Shown here: positions 21,404 to 29,343 of the stretch, piece by piece
Layout of the letters: each line of letters begins with the position of its first letter
Position numbering within the stretch: position 1 is the stretch's first letter
NCBI GenBank assembly: GCA_016234745.1
Contig: JACRAR010000006.1
Location: 1 to 40,300, forward strand
Reading direction: 5' to 3'
DNA: 40,300 nucleotides
Origin: Betaproteobacteria bacterium
Lineage (GTDB): Bacteria > Pseudomonadota > Gammaproteobacteria > Burkholderiales > Rhodocyclaceae
Position numbers and translations under genes: made by a program
Notes under the pieces: generated by a model
Seen by the model: only the letters and a program-made list of their open reading frames with translations
Told to the model about the DNA's origin: nothing
The model's database searches: none

Positions 21404-22930
21404 ATGCCTTTACAGATTGACAGCCCGGCGCTGTGCATCGCCATCGTCGGCACCGGTGCAATGGGGCGCGGCATCGCCCAGATCGCCGCCCAGGCAGGCA
21501 TCCGCGTCCTGCTTTACGACGCCTTGCCGGGAGCCGCACGAACCGCTCATGCCGGCATCATCGCCACGCTGGCCAAGCTCGCCGAAAAAGGCAAAATTTC
21601 TGCCGCGGCACTGGCCGAGACCAGCGCCCGGCTGGAAATCATTTCCCATCAGGAACAGCTGGCACCGGCGCAGGTTGTCGTCGAGGCCATCGTCGAGAAC
21701 CTCGATGTCAAGCGCCAGCTCTTCAAGCAACTCGAGGAAATCGTCGCGGCTGACTGCATTCTCGCCACTAATACCTCGTCGTTGTCGATCACGGCCGTTG
21801 CGGCTTCCTGCAAGCATCCCGAGCGCGTCTGCGGTTTCCATTTCTTCAACCCCGTGCCGCTCATGAAAATTGTCGAGGTGGTCGACGGCTTGCTCACCGC
21901 GCCCTGGGTCAGTGAAGCGCTCCTGGCTCTCGGCCAGCATTTCGGGCATCTGGCGGTGCGTGCCAAGGACACGCCGGGGTTCATCGTCAATCATGCCGGA
22001 CGCGGCTTCGTCACCGAAGCCTTGCGTTGTCTCGGCGAAGGTGTCGCCGAGTTTCATGACATCGACCGCATCATGCGCGATGCTGCCGGTTTCCGCATGG
22101 GACCTTTCGAACTCATGGATTTGACCGGGCTCGACGTTTCCCAGCCGGTGATGGAATCGATCTATCACCAGTATTACGAAGAGCCGCGCTACCGGCCTTC
22201 ACCGCTGGCGGCGCAACGGCTGGTGGGCGGTGTGCTCGGACGCAAGACCGGACGCGGCTTTTACACCTATGTCGAGCAGCAGGCGCAGTCGATCGCCTTG
22301 CCGCCGGCACCGGCACAGCGTCCCGACCAGGTCTGGATCAGCCCGGCGCATCCGGCCTGGCACAAGGCGCTGACAGAACTGGTGCAGCGCCTGGGCGGCA
22401 AAATCGATCACAACCCCAGGCCTGCACCGGATGCCTTGTGCGTCCTGACACCGCTCGGCACCGACGCGACGACGCTGTGCCAGGCCGGAGGCCTGGATGC
22501 GCGACGCTGCATCGCGATCGACTGCCTGTTCGGACTGGAGCGTCACCGCACCTTGATGAGCACGCCGCTGACCACAACCGAGATGCGCGACGCCGCGCAC
22601 GGCCTGTTTGCCGCCGACGGCGTGCCGGTCTCACTGATCCGCGACAGCGCCGGCCTGATCGCCCAGCGCATCGTCGCCTGCATCGTCAACATCGGCTGCG
22701 AAATCGCCCAGCAGCGCATCGCCAAACCATCCGACATCGATCGCGCGGTTCAACTGGGCCTGGGCTATCCGCAAGGACCGCTGACGCTCGGCGACAATCT
22801 CGGCCCGGACAAGATTCTCGCCATCCTGACCGCCATGCAGGATTTCTATGGCGATCCGCGCTACCGTCCCAGCCCCTGGCTCAAACGGCGCGCACTGCTC
22901 GGAGTTTCCCTTCTTACCGAGGAACAATGA
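21404..22930 (+). CDS. 3-hydroxyacyl-CoA dehydrogenase, PaaH type, two C-terminal domains
   Basis: A 508-residue NAD-dependent dehydrogenase that oxidises 3-hydroxyacyl-CoA to 3-ketoacyl-CoA. Seen: the Rossmann motif IVGTGAMGRGIAQ (about 14-26), the catalytic region FHFFNPVPLMKIVEVV, NTSSLSI, then TPGFIVNHAGRGF and a first dehydrogenase C-domain ending GRGFYTY. A second, diverged C-domain (about 400-500, RDSAGLIAQRIVACIVNIG and GLGYPQGPL) follows. The doubled C-domain and lack of hydratase domain match PaaH/PaaC of phenylacetate degradation rather than FadB, but no other paa genes are in the window, so the pathway is open. Its TGA overlaps the ATG of the penicillin-acylase gene by four bases. 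Confidence 0.9.
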   Translation: MPLQIDSPALCIAIVGTGAMGRGIAQIAAQAGIRVLLYDALPGAARTAHAGIIATLAKLAEKGKISAAALAETSARLEIISHQEQLAPAQVVVEAIVENLDVKRQLFKQLEEIVAADCILATNTSSLSITAVAASCKHPERVCGFHFFNPVPLMKIVEVVDGLLTAPWVSEALLALGQHFGHLAVRAKDTPGFIVNHAGRGFVTEALRCLGEGVAEFHDIDRIMRDAAGFRMGPFELMDLTGLDVSQPVMESIYHQYYEEPRYRPSPLAAQRLVGGVLGRKTGRGFYTYVEQQAQSIALPPAPAQRPDQVWISPAHPAWHKALTELVQRLGGKIDHNPRPAPDALCVLTPLGTDATTLCQAGGLDARRCIAIDCLFGLERHRTLMSTPLTTTEMRDAAHGLFAADGVPVSLIRDSAGLIAQRIVACIVNIGCEIAQQRIAKPSDIDRAVQLGLGYPQGPLTLGDNLGPDKILAILTAMQDFYGDPRYRPSPWLKRRALLGVSLLTEEQ

Positions 22931-25335
22931 AATCCATGTGGCTGCGCGGGCCGCTGTACGTGCTGAGTTTCATCGCGCTTGCCAGCCTGGTCGCCTTCCA
23001 GTATTTGAGAAGCTCCCTGCCGCAGATCTCCGGCACCTTGTTCGTACCCGGCCTGCAGTCATCCACTGAAATCCAGCGCGACCGCCACGGCATTCCCCAC
23101 ATCTATGCGCAGACCCTGCGCGATGCCAATTTTGCGCTGGGCTTTGCGCACGCCCAGGATCGCCTGTGGCAGATGGAGATGAACCGGCGCATCAGTGCCG
23201 GGCGTCTCGCCGAGTTGTTCGGCCCGGTCTCGCTCGATACCGACCGCTTTCTGCGCACGCTCGGCATACGCCGGGTCAGCCTGGCCACCTGGGACAAGCT
23301 CGATGCCGATACGCGCAGCATCTTCGAAGCCTATGCCGATGGCGTGAATGCCTTCCTCGCCATCAACGACAAGCCGCTGCCACCCGAATTCGTGCTGTTG
23401 GGTCATCGTCCCGAAGCCTGGACCGCGATCGATTCTGTCGCCTGGATCAAGATGATGGCCTGGGACCTCAACAGCAGTTGGCGGCCTGAACTATTGCGCA
23501 TGCAATTGGCTGGCCGGTTGTCCACCCGGCAGATACAGGAATTCCTGCCGCCCTATCCGGGCGATGCGGCGCCAGCCCTGCCCGACCTCGGCGCACTCTA
23601 TGCGAACTTCGCCGCAGCGGCCACCCGGATCGCCGCCGCCGCGCCAGCGCAACCGCCGGAAGGCATCGGCTCCAACAACTGGGTCGTCGCCGGCAGCCGC
23701 AGCACCAACGGCAAGCCCCTGCTGGCCAACGATCCGCATCTCGGCCTGACCGCGCCGGCGGTCTGGTACTTCGCCCATCTCGATACGCCGACCGAACGCG
23801 TAATCGGCGCCACCCTGCCCGGCGTGCCGATGGTCGTGCTCGGCCGCAATGATCGTATCGCCTGGGGTTTCACCAACACGGCACCGGATGTCCAGGATCT
23901 CTTCATCGAGCGTCTCGATCCCGATGATGCGGCACTCTACGACACGCCGGAAGGCAAGCGACGCTTCGTCACGATCAACGAACGCATCAAGGTCAAGGGG
24001 CAGCCCGACACACTGCTGGCGGTGCGCATTTCGCGCCACGGACCGATCATTTCCGATGCCTTTGCCGAAGCCGCGCGCACCACGCCCAAAGGTTACGCGC
24101 TGGCGTTCGCGTGGACCACGCTGCGCGAGGACGACCTCAGCGTGCAGGCACTGGTCCGGCTCGGCCGCGCCAGGAACTGGGATGAGTTCATCGGGGCAAT
24201 GCGCGATTTCCACTCCCCGCAGCAGAACATCGTTTATGCCGATGTCGCAGGCAACATCGGCTACATCGCGCCCGGCCGCGTGCCGCTGCGTCGCGCCGAC
24301 AACGACCTCAACGGCCTCGCCCCCGCCCCGGGCTGGCTTGCGCAATACGACTGGCAAGGCTTCATTCCCTTCGATGAACTGCCGCGCCAGTTCAATCCCG
24401 CCTCGGGAACGATTGCCACCGCCAACGAAAAGATTACGCCCCCCGGCTACAAGCATTGGATCACCTCGCAGTGGGAACCGCCTTTTCGCGCCATGCGCAT
24501 CGCCGAATTGCTGGCGGCACGACCGCGGCATGACCTGGCCAGCTTTGCCGCCATGCAGGCCGACATCCGCTCGCTGTATGTGCGCGAAGCCCTGCCACTG
24601 CTGCTCGCGGCACCTTTGGGAAGTGCCGCTGCCCAACGCGCCGCAGCCTTGTTGCTCGACTGGGACGGCAGCATGGCGAAAGAACTGGTCCAGCCCTTGC
24701 TGGTCAGCGCCTGGCTGCGCGAACTGACCCGCCTGGTGTATGCCGATGAACTGGGTGAATTGTTTGCCGCAAACTGGGCCGAACGCCCGCTTTTCATGCT
24801 CAACGTACTGCGCGATCATGAGGGTCAAGGACGCTGGTGCGATGACATCGGCACTCCGCAACGGGAAAGCTGCGCCGAGATGATCGCACACGCGCTCGAT
24901 CTCGCACTGGCCGATCTCGGTCGGCGCTTCGGCGCGGATATGAACCAATGGCGTTGGGGCGACGCCCATGTCGCCGTCTCCGAGCACCGGCCGTTCAGCC
25001 AGCAGGCATTGCTGGCGCCCTGGTTCGAACTGCACCAGCGCGTCGCGGGAGATACCTGGACGCTCGCGGTCGGCCGCACCGCGCCCAACCATCAGACGCA
25101 ACCCTATGCCACGCGCCATGCGGCGAGCCTGCGGGGGATTTACGATCTGGCCGATCCCGATCGTTCGCGCTACATGCATTCCAGCGGACAGTCGGGCAAC
25201 CCCTTCTCGTCGCTGTATGGCAACTTCAATGCGCCCTGGGCAGCGGTGGAATATTTGCCCATGAGCATGAATCCGGCAGACATCGCCCCGCATCAACTCG
25301 GCGCGCTCAGGCTGCTGCCCCGAGCAGCGCCTTGA
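22927..25335 (+). CDS. Penicillin acylase-family N-terminal nucleophile hydrolase
   Basis: An 802-residue amidase precursor of the penicillin/AHL acylase family, hydrolysing an amide bond in an acylated substrate. It should mature by self-cleavage before Ser249 in GIGSNNWVVAG; this Ser is the nucleophile of the beta chain. Seen: an N-terminal membrane or signal segment (about 8-26), alpha-chain motifs RDRHGIPHIYA and ALGFAHAQDRLWQME, and beta-chain motifs LLANDPHLGL, GRNDRIAWGFTN and SRHGPI. The product should act in the periplasm. GAGG lies four bases before the ATG, which overlaps the stop of the preceding dehydrogenase, so both are made together. The substrate could be a beta-lactam, an acyl-homoserine lactone or a catabolic amide; the sequence does not decide. 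Confidence 0.92.
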   Translation: MKSMWLRGPLYVLSFIALASLVAFQYLRSSLPQISGTLFVPGLQSSTEIQRDRHGIPHIYAQTLRDANFALGFAHAQDRLWQMEMNRRISAGRLAELFGPVSLDTDRFLRTLGIRRVSLATWDKLDADTRSIFEAYADGVNAFLAINDKPLPPEFVLLGHRPEAWTAIDSVAWIKMMAWDLNSSWRPELLRMQLAGRLSTRQIQEFLPPYPGDAAPALPDLGALYANFAAAATRIAAAAPAQPPEGIGSNNWVVAGSRSTNGKPLLANDPHLGLTAPAVWYFAHLDTPTERVIGATLPGVPMVVLGRNDRIAWGFTNTAPDVQDLFIERLDPDDAALYDTPEGKRRFVTINERIKVKGQPDTLLAVRISRHGPIISDAFAEAARTTPKGYALAFAWTTLREDDLSVQALVRLGRARNWDEFIGAMRDFHSPQQNIVYADVAGNIGYIAPGRVPLRRADNDLNGLAPAPGWLAQYDWQGFIPFDELPRQFNPASGTIATANEKITPPGYKHWITSQWEPPFRAMRIAELLAARPRHDLASFAAMQADIRSLYVREALPLLLAAPLGSAAAQRAAALLLDWDGSMAKELVQPLLVSAWLRELTRLVYADELGELFAANWAERPLFMLNVLRDHEGQGRWCDDIGTPQRESCAEMIAHALDLALADLGRRFGADMNQWRWGDAHVAVSEHRPFSQQALLAPWFELHQRVAGDTWTLAVGRTAPNHQTQPYATRHAASLRGIYDLADPDRSRYMHSSGQSGNPFSSLYGNFNAPWAAVEYLPMSMNPADIAPHQLGALRLLPRAAP

Positions 25336-25395
25336 GCATGCCGGACATGCCGCAAGCAGCAGCCGCGAAATAGGAACCGCGCTATTCGTCGGCGG

Positions 25396-27084
25396 TTACC
25401 AAGCCTTGCTCTTGTGGCAGGAATTGCTGCAACTCCGCGACGCGGCATTCCAACCTGTGTTGCCCACCACATTCTTCGTCCCGTCATTATGCGTTGCGGC
25501 GCTTGCGCTTGTCGTGCCATAGCCCGTGCCATGACAAGTGGCGCAGGAAATCCCTTCGCCGCGGTGTTTCGCATGGTGACCGGTCGCGGGAGGAATGGAA
25601 TGGCAACTTCCGCAGGCCGGCGCTGGTGATGGTGTTGGTGTTGGCGATGGTGTCGGATTGGGCGTCGGGGTTGGGGTAGTAGGAGTCAGTGCCGTGACGA
25701 TGGCTTGCACCTCGGTCACGCTCAGTTTCGACAAGGAACCCATGTTGCCGATACCGTTGTTGATGGCACTCTGCAAGCGGGCGATGGTGATGCCCTGCTT
25801 GGCGGATGCCGCCAATGCGCCGTGGCAGCCGGCACAATGGGTCGCATAGAGCGCTGCGCCATCTGGAGTAGCGCCAGGAGTCGGAGTGGGGGTCGGAGTA
25901 GGGACGGGGGTCGGTGTGGGCGTTGGTGGTGGCGTGGAGGGGTTCAGTGCGCTGGCAATGGCTTGCATGTCTGCCGCACTCAAGCTGGCCAGTGCGCCCA
26001 TTCCGCCTACATTTCCGCTGATGGCATTCTGCAGTCGAACCGTCGTAATGCCGCCCTTGCTTGACGAGGCCAAGGCACCGTGACAGCCAGCGCAATTGGC
26101 GGTGTACAAGGCCGCGCCGTCAGGAGTTGACGTCACGGGTGGCGTGGTGGGCGAACCTGCAGGCGGCGCTGCGGGAGGTGTTGCCGGTTGAGCCAGCAGG
26201 GCATCGCTGATCGACTGGAGATCCGCAGTTGAAATCCCGCTGAGCATGCCCATGCCACCGCGGTTGGCGGCAATGGCGCTTTGAATGGCGCCGATGCTGG
26301 CCGTCCCTTTGAAATTCGGGCTGCTGATTGCACCATGGCAACCGGCGCACTTGGCGGTATACAGGGAAGTTCCGGATGCAGGTGCCGGGGTTCCGCTGCT
26401 TGAGGGCAGGTTGCCGGTGATGACACTGCCTGCTGCAAGATTGGTGCAGGGTGCGGCGAAAACCAGGGCGTTATTCTGCTTGTTGGTGATGGTGACCGTG
26501 CCCTTGGCAATGCTGATGGCCACTGCATCGAGCAAGGCGTCGACGCCGGTATGATTGGCACTGAATTGACCGGTGAGGATGTTGGCGGTGACACCGTACT
26601 GCTCCAGCAGCGGCGCCAGATTTTTGTGCAGGGCGGCGACGGCATCGGACATTTTGGCAGCCGCTGCGTTGATCTCTGTTTGGACGTGATTGCTGTACAG
26701 CGCATCGAGATCGGCACCGCCCGCAGCCTGGGCCACCGCCATGGTGGTCAGGGGCGTCAGGTTGTAGATGCCGCTGTCGGCAGCGAGCGAATACAGATTG
26801 CTTGCGGCAACAGTCGTCTTGATCATGAAGGGTGGCGTCAGTCCGGCCGTGTTGAAAGCGAATGAACCATCGCTGGCCGTGGCGGCTTTCAGGTGAACGG
26901 GCGACGGCGAAGAATCTTTCAACAGAACCTCGCCGACCACAGGTGATCCGGTGGCGGCGACGCCGGTCAGCGTCTTGGCGGCCGCCGGCCCCGTGCTTCC
27001 ATCCCCGCCACCGCATGCCGACAGAAAGAGGACCGCGCCAATCAAGGCGCCCCAACGGACTTTGCTGAAGATGGACAGCTGCAT
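25396..27084 (-). CDS. Six-heme c-type cytochrome lipoprotein with Pro-Thr linkers
   Basis: A 562-residue exported protein. Seen: lipobox LSAC (Cys24), so membrane-anchored; an N-terminal beta-rich domain (about 38-215, GVAATGSPVVGEVLL and SDGSFAFN) like carboxypeptidase-regulatory folds. Three cytochrome c domains follow, with CAGCH at 246-250, 331-335 and 417-421, each followed by a likely Met ligand (278, 362, 448). The tail has CGSCH at 491-495, CATCH at 514-518 and an unusual CX3CH at 552-557. Linkers of alternating Pro and Thr separate the domains. Three repeats plus a tail resembling Geobacter CxxCH/CxxxxCH modules suggest an electron wire at the outer membrane or surface. The ATG at 27084 has GGAG eight bases upstream and places the signal peptide correctly. 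A monoheme cytochrome gene lies upstream on the same strand. Confidence 0.88.
   Translation of the reverse strand: MQLSIFSKVRWGALIGAVLFLSACGGGDGSTGPAAAKTLTGVAATGSPVVGEVLLKDSSPSPVHLKAATASDGSFAFNTAGLTPPFMIKTTVAASNLYSLAADSGIYNLTPLTTMAVAQAAGGADLDALYSNHVQTEINAAAAKMSDAVAALHKNLAPLLEQYGVTANILTGQFSANHTGVDALLDAVAISIAKGTVTITNKQNNALVFAAPCTNLAAGSVITGNLPSSSGTPAPASGTSLYTAKCAGCHGAISSPNFKGTASIGAIQSAIAANRGGMGMLSGISTADLQSISDALLAQPATPPAAPPAGSPTTPPVTSTPDGAALYTANCAGCHGALASSSKGGITTVRLQNAISGNVGGMGALASLSAADMQAIASALNPSTPPPTPTPTPVPTPTPTPTPGATPDGAALYATHCAGCHGALAASAKQGITIARLQSAINNGIGNMGSLSKLSVTEVQAIVTALTPTTPTPTPNPTPSPTPTPSPAPACGSCHSIPPATGHHAKHRGEGISCATCHGTGYGTTSASAATHNDGTKNVVGNTGWNAASRSCSNSCHKSKAW
25615..25680 (-). repeat. 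Pro-Thr/Ser coding repeat, linker before the C-terminal heme module
   Basis: Short degenerate tandem codons for Pro-Thr, Pro-Asn and Pro-Ser encode residues about 469-490 of the cytochrome. They form an extended flexible linker between the third cytochrome domain and the last heme module. Such runs can change length by slippage. Confidence 0.7.
25873..25938 (-). repeat. Pro-Thr coding repeat, linker between cytochrome domains 2 and 3
   Basis: Degenerate six-base repeats encode alternating Pro and Thr at residues about 383-404. A shorter Pro-rich linker, at about 26125-26187, separates domains 1 and 2. The growth in length from linker to linker suggests domain and linker duplicated together and the linker then varied. 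Confidence 0.65.
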
Positions 27085-27144
27085 CAAAAATTCTCCGATC
27101 ATTGTGATTTGCGTTTGCAAACGGATTGCCACGCCACTGATTTG

Positions 27145-27184
27145 CTTGGGCCAGTCTGACAGCCCAAGATTAAGGGGGCCTTAA
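27145..27184. repeat. Two adjacent inverted repeats upstream of the six-heme cytochrome gene
   Basis: CTTGGGC (27145-27151) and GCCCAAG (27162-27168) are perfect arms around ten bases. Directly beside them, TTAAGG (27170-27175) and CCTTAA (27179-27184) are perfect arms around three bases. They lie between the monoheme gene (stop at 27216) and the six-heme gene (start at 27084), both read leftward. Neither hairpin is followed by a clear T run. They may be an operator, a processing site or a weak terminator. Confidence 0.4.
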
Positions 27185-27215
27185 AACCAGGGCTGGCCGG
27201 ATCGAGACACGTGCC

Positions 27216-27548
27216 TTATGAGCGCGCCAAAGCCAGGATGAATCTCACCAGTTCCCTCATCTCGGCCTGCTTTCTGCCATCCGGATCGTTGGCCGGCATG
27301 TGTATGAGCCCGAAGAAACCGGAACTTCCCTTGGATACCCGCACCAGCAATTTCTCTTCAGCCATAGGATCGCCGGCATATTTTTTCGCGACATCGATCC
27401 ATGCCGGCCCGACCACGCGCTCATTGATTGCATGACAATTCACACAATCATTCCGCCTGGCCAGTTCAGGCATCTCCACTGCCATTGCAGGAGTGCAAAA
27501 CATCAGGAGACCGCATAGCTTGCAAACGATCCTGTTGAGTTTCTTCAT
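27216..27548 (-). CDS. Monoheme class I c-type cytochrome, periplasmic
   Basis: A 110-residue protein, about 88 after export. Seen: signal peptide ending AMA-V (about residue 23), one heme site CVNCH at 35-39, and a likely axial Met at 84 in GLIHMPAND, with the final helix MRELVRFILAL. The GPAW segment after the heme and the size resemble cytochrome c551/c552, a soluble electron carrier. The ATG at 27548 places the signal peptide correctly; a longer frame to 27581 adds charged residues before it. No strong ribosome-binding site. It lies upstream of the six-heme lipoprotein on the same strand and could pass electrons to it. Confidence 0.85.
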   Translation of the reverse strand: MKKLNRIVCKLCGLLMFCTPAMAVEMPELARRNDCVNCHAINERVVGPAWIDVAKKYAGDPMAEEKLLVRVSKGSSGFFGLIHMPANDPDGRKQAEMRELVRFILALARS

Positions 27549-27577
27549 TGCGGATGTTTTCTGCTTGAAGTCAAAAA

Positions 27578-27880
27578 TCACCTGTGAAACGGGAAAGCCG
27601 CAATGAACCCCGCCTCCGTAGCACGAACGCGCTCGTCGAAGCGGAGATTGTTGTCCTGCGCAGTCGGGACCTGTCCGATTGAAGAATTCTCAATGCGCTC
27701 AGAGACGGGGGAAATAGCCCGGATCGAAGTTGAGAAACCGTTGCCGCTGCTGACAAAACATGTACCGAGAATGACGCAGAGGATCAAGCCTATCCCCAGG
27801 AGTACCGGGTGCCTCCTGCCGTACCAACCTGATTTTCTGACAGCGCTGACTTCCATGATCGACATATCTTCAACAAGCAT
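27578..27880 (-). CDS. Small single-pass membrane protein, unknown
   Basis: About 100 residues with one clear membrane segment (HPVLLGIGLILCVILGTCF) between an Arg-rich N-terminal part (RKSGWYGRRH, probably cytoplasmic) and a polar C-terminal part of about 50 residues, probably periplasmic. I do not recognise it. The start is uncertain: ATGs at 27880, 27865 and 27856 are all possible and none has a strong ribosome-binding site. It lies between the HD-GYP gene and the cytochrome gene, same strand. The membrane segment argues for a real gene; a plus-strand frame over the same DNA shows no protein-like features. Confidence 0.45.
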   Translation of the reverse strand: MLVEDMSIMEVSAVRKSGWYGRRHPVLLGIGLILCVILGTCFVSSGNGFSTSIRAISPVSERIENSSIGQVPTAQDNNLRFDERVRATEAGFIAAFPFHR

Positions 27881-27994
27881 GTCGCAAAGATACCCCGGCA
27901 ACACCGGGCACGCAGTGAGCCAGCTCACACTTTCACGGGATTTTGCCTTTTCAGATCTTCTGCTTGGGCGCCAGCAGCGCATTCCGGCCACCGC

Positions 27995-29233
27995 CTATGC
28001 AGGCTGTGTCCAATATTCGTTAAGGTTCTTGATGCCCCATTTGTCGGCTTCCTCGACACCCATGATCTTTTCCATGCTGCCATGGCGGGACAGGTCAATG
28101 ATTTCCGGCTTGACATAGGTCTTGGTGCGCGTGGAATAGAACACCTTGACCGTGGGCATCAGCAACGATTTCTCCGTCTGGTCGAGGACCACCCCGAGCC
28201 GGCCGGAAGACAGGCGGATCAGCGATCCCGTCGGGTAAATGCCGATGCATTTGACGAATGCATGAAACACTTCCATGTCGAAATGTCCGCCGCTCCATTC
28301 GGTCATTTTATGGATCGATTCCGAAGGATCCCAACCGGGCTTGTAGGGACGATTCGAAGTGATCGCGTCATACACGTCGCAGACCGCGCACATCTTGGTA
28401 TACAGGCTGATTTCGTCGCCCCTCTGATGGTGCGGATAGCCGCTGCCGTCGGTTTTTTCATGATGATGGAGACAAACATTGAGCAGGGTCTCGTTGGCAT
28501 CCTTGCCCTGCTCCAGGATTTGGTAGCCCGCTGTCGAATGTTCCTTGATGATGGCGAATTCCTCGTCAGTCAGCTTGCCAGGCTTGTTGAGCACCTTCAT
28601 CGGCAATTTTGCCTTGCCGATGTCGTGAAACAGGCCGGCCAGGCCGGCTTCCCGCACATCGTCCTCATCGAAGGCCATCTGCCGCGCCAGTCCGATCATC
28701 AGGGCGCAAACGGCCACCGAGTGCATGTAGGTGTAGTTGTCGGCAGTCTTGAGGCGGGCCAGGCTGATCAATGCGCCCGGGTTTCGATGCACGGAGGCCG
28801 AGATTTCCTTGATGAACTCACTCGCCGCCGCGGGGCTGACAGCCTTGCCCATGCGGATTTCCTGAAACATCGAGCGCACCGCTTCCGTCGCCTTGTTGCA
28901 GGTCTTGGCCGCCATTTTCACTTCCGCAGAAAGCGTCACCTGCTTGGACAGTTCGCTGCAGGTGCTGGCTGCGCTCAGGACTTTTTCTGCGGGTGCAGCA
29001 GTTACCCTGCCATCCTGGCTTTCTTCGACATCCAGTCCTTCGTCGGTATTGATCCAGACTTCCTTGATGCCGCTCGCGATGATCTTGCGGATATCCTCAG
29101 GATCCTCGAGGACAAATTTGGTGCGCCAGAACGGATGGCTCAACCAGGAGCCGCATAGTTCGTGGATATGCATCCCCAGGCAAAGCTGCCTGGCGTTGAT
29201 CTTTTTCAGCATGACGAATCTGTTGGACTTCAA
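27995..29233 (-). CDS. HD-GYP c-di-GMP phosphodiesterase with DUF3391 N-terminus
   Basis: A 412-residue cytoplasmic protein predicted to degrade c-di-GMP to pGpG or GMP. Seen: an N-terminal DUF3391-type domain (about 8-120, KINARQLCLGMHIHEL), then the HD-GYP domain (about 150-330) with His171, the metal pair His203-Asp204 in FHDIGK, and HHEKTDGSGYP at 257-267, all intact. The tail RLSSGRLGVVLDQ is common in this subfamily. The start is TTG at 29233: AGGAG lies nine bases upstream, while the ATG at 29212 has no ribosome-binding site. A possible promoter on the same strand is TTGATG at 29283-29278, 17 bases, then TAATCT at 29260-29255, which would give a very short leader. It is the only dedicated phosphodiesterase next to three GGDEF proteins in this window. 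Confidence 0.92.
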   Translation of the reverse strand: MKSNRFVMLKKINARQLCLGMHIHELCGSWLSHPFWRTKFVLEDPEDIRKIIASGIKEVWINTDEGLDVEESQDGRVTAAPAEKVLSAASTCSELSKQVTLSAEVKMAAKTCNKATEAVRSMFQEIRMGKAVSPAAASEFIKEISASVHRNPGALISLARLKTADNYTYMHSVAVCALMIGLARQMAFDEDDVREAGLAGLFHDIGKAKLPMKVLNKPGKLTDEEFAIIKEHSTAGYQILEQGKDANETLLNVCLHHHEKTDGSGYPHHQRGDEISLYTKMCAVCDVYDAITSNRPYKPGWDPSESIHKMTEWSGGHFDMEVFHAFVKCIGIYPTGSLIRLSSGRLGVVLDQTEKSLLMPTVKVFYSTRTKTYVKPEIIDLSRHGSMEKIMGVEEADKWGIKNLNEYWTQPA

Positions 29234-29285
29234 ATAGCCTGACTCCTATATGGGAGATTACCGGCATTTGACCAATCCATCAATC

Positions 29286-29309
29286 TATTGCTGGCGGTAT
29301 TGCTGGCGG
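29286..29309. repeat. Perfect tandem duplication of a 12-base unit
   Basis: TATTGCTGGCGG occurs twice back to back (29286-29297 and 29298-29309) in the gap between the kinase and HD-GYP genes. Directly to its right GCTCT and AGAGC (about 29310-29325) could form a small hairpin after the kinase stop, but without a T run. The tandem copy is just upstream of the possible HD-GYP promoter. Confidence 0.6.
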
Positions 29310-29343
29310 GCTCTTACAGGAGAGCGATGACGTGTGAATAAGG

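Noticed and set aside
23491-25296. 600-codon minus-strand frame opposite the penicillin acylase gene
   Set aside because: Antisense shadow: the plus strand holds the catalytic Ser and all family motifs, and the minus frame has biased Arg/Gly/His composition.
25615-26190. Regular short repeats that could suggest a CRISPR or non-coding array
   Set aside because: The repeats are in-frame Pro-Thr codons of the cytochrome linkers, with no spacer structure and no cas genes.
27603-28118. Plus-strand open frame opposite the small membrane protein and the HD-GYP end
   Set aside because: It covers the conserved end of the HD-GYP gene and shows no domain; the minus strand has a convincing membrane segment instead.
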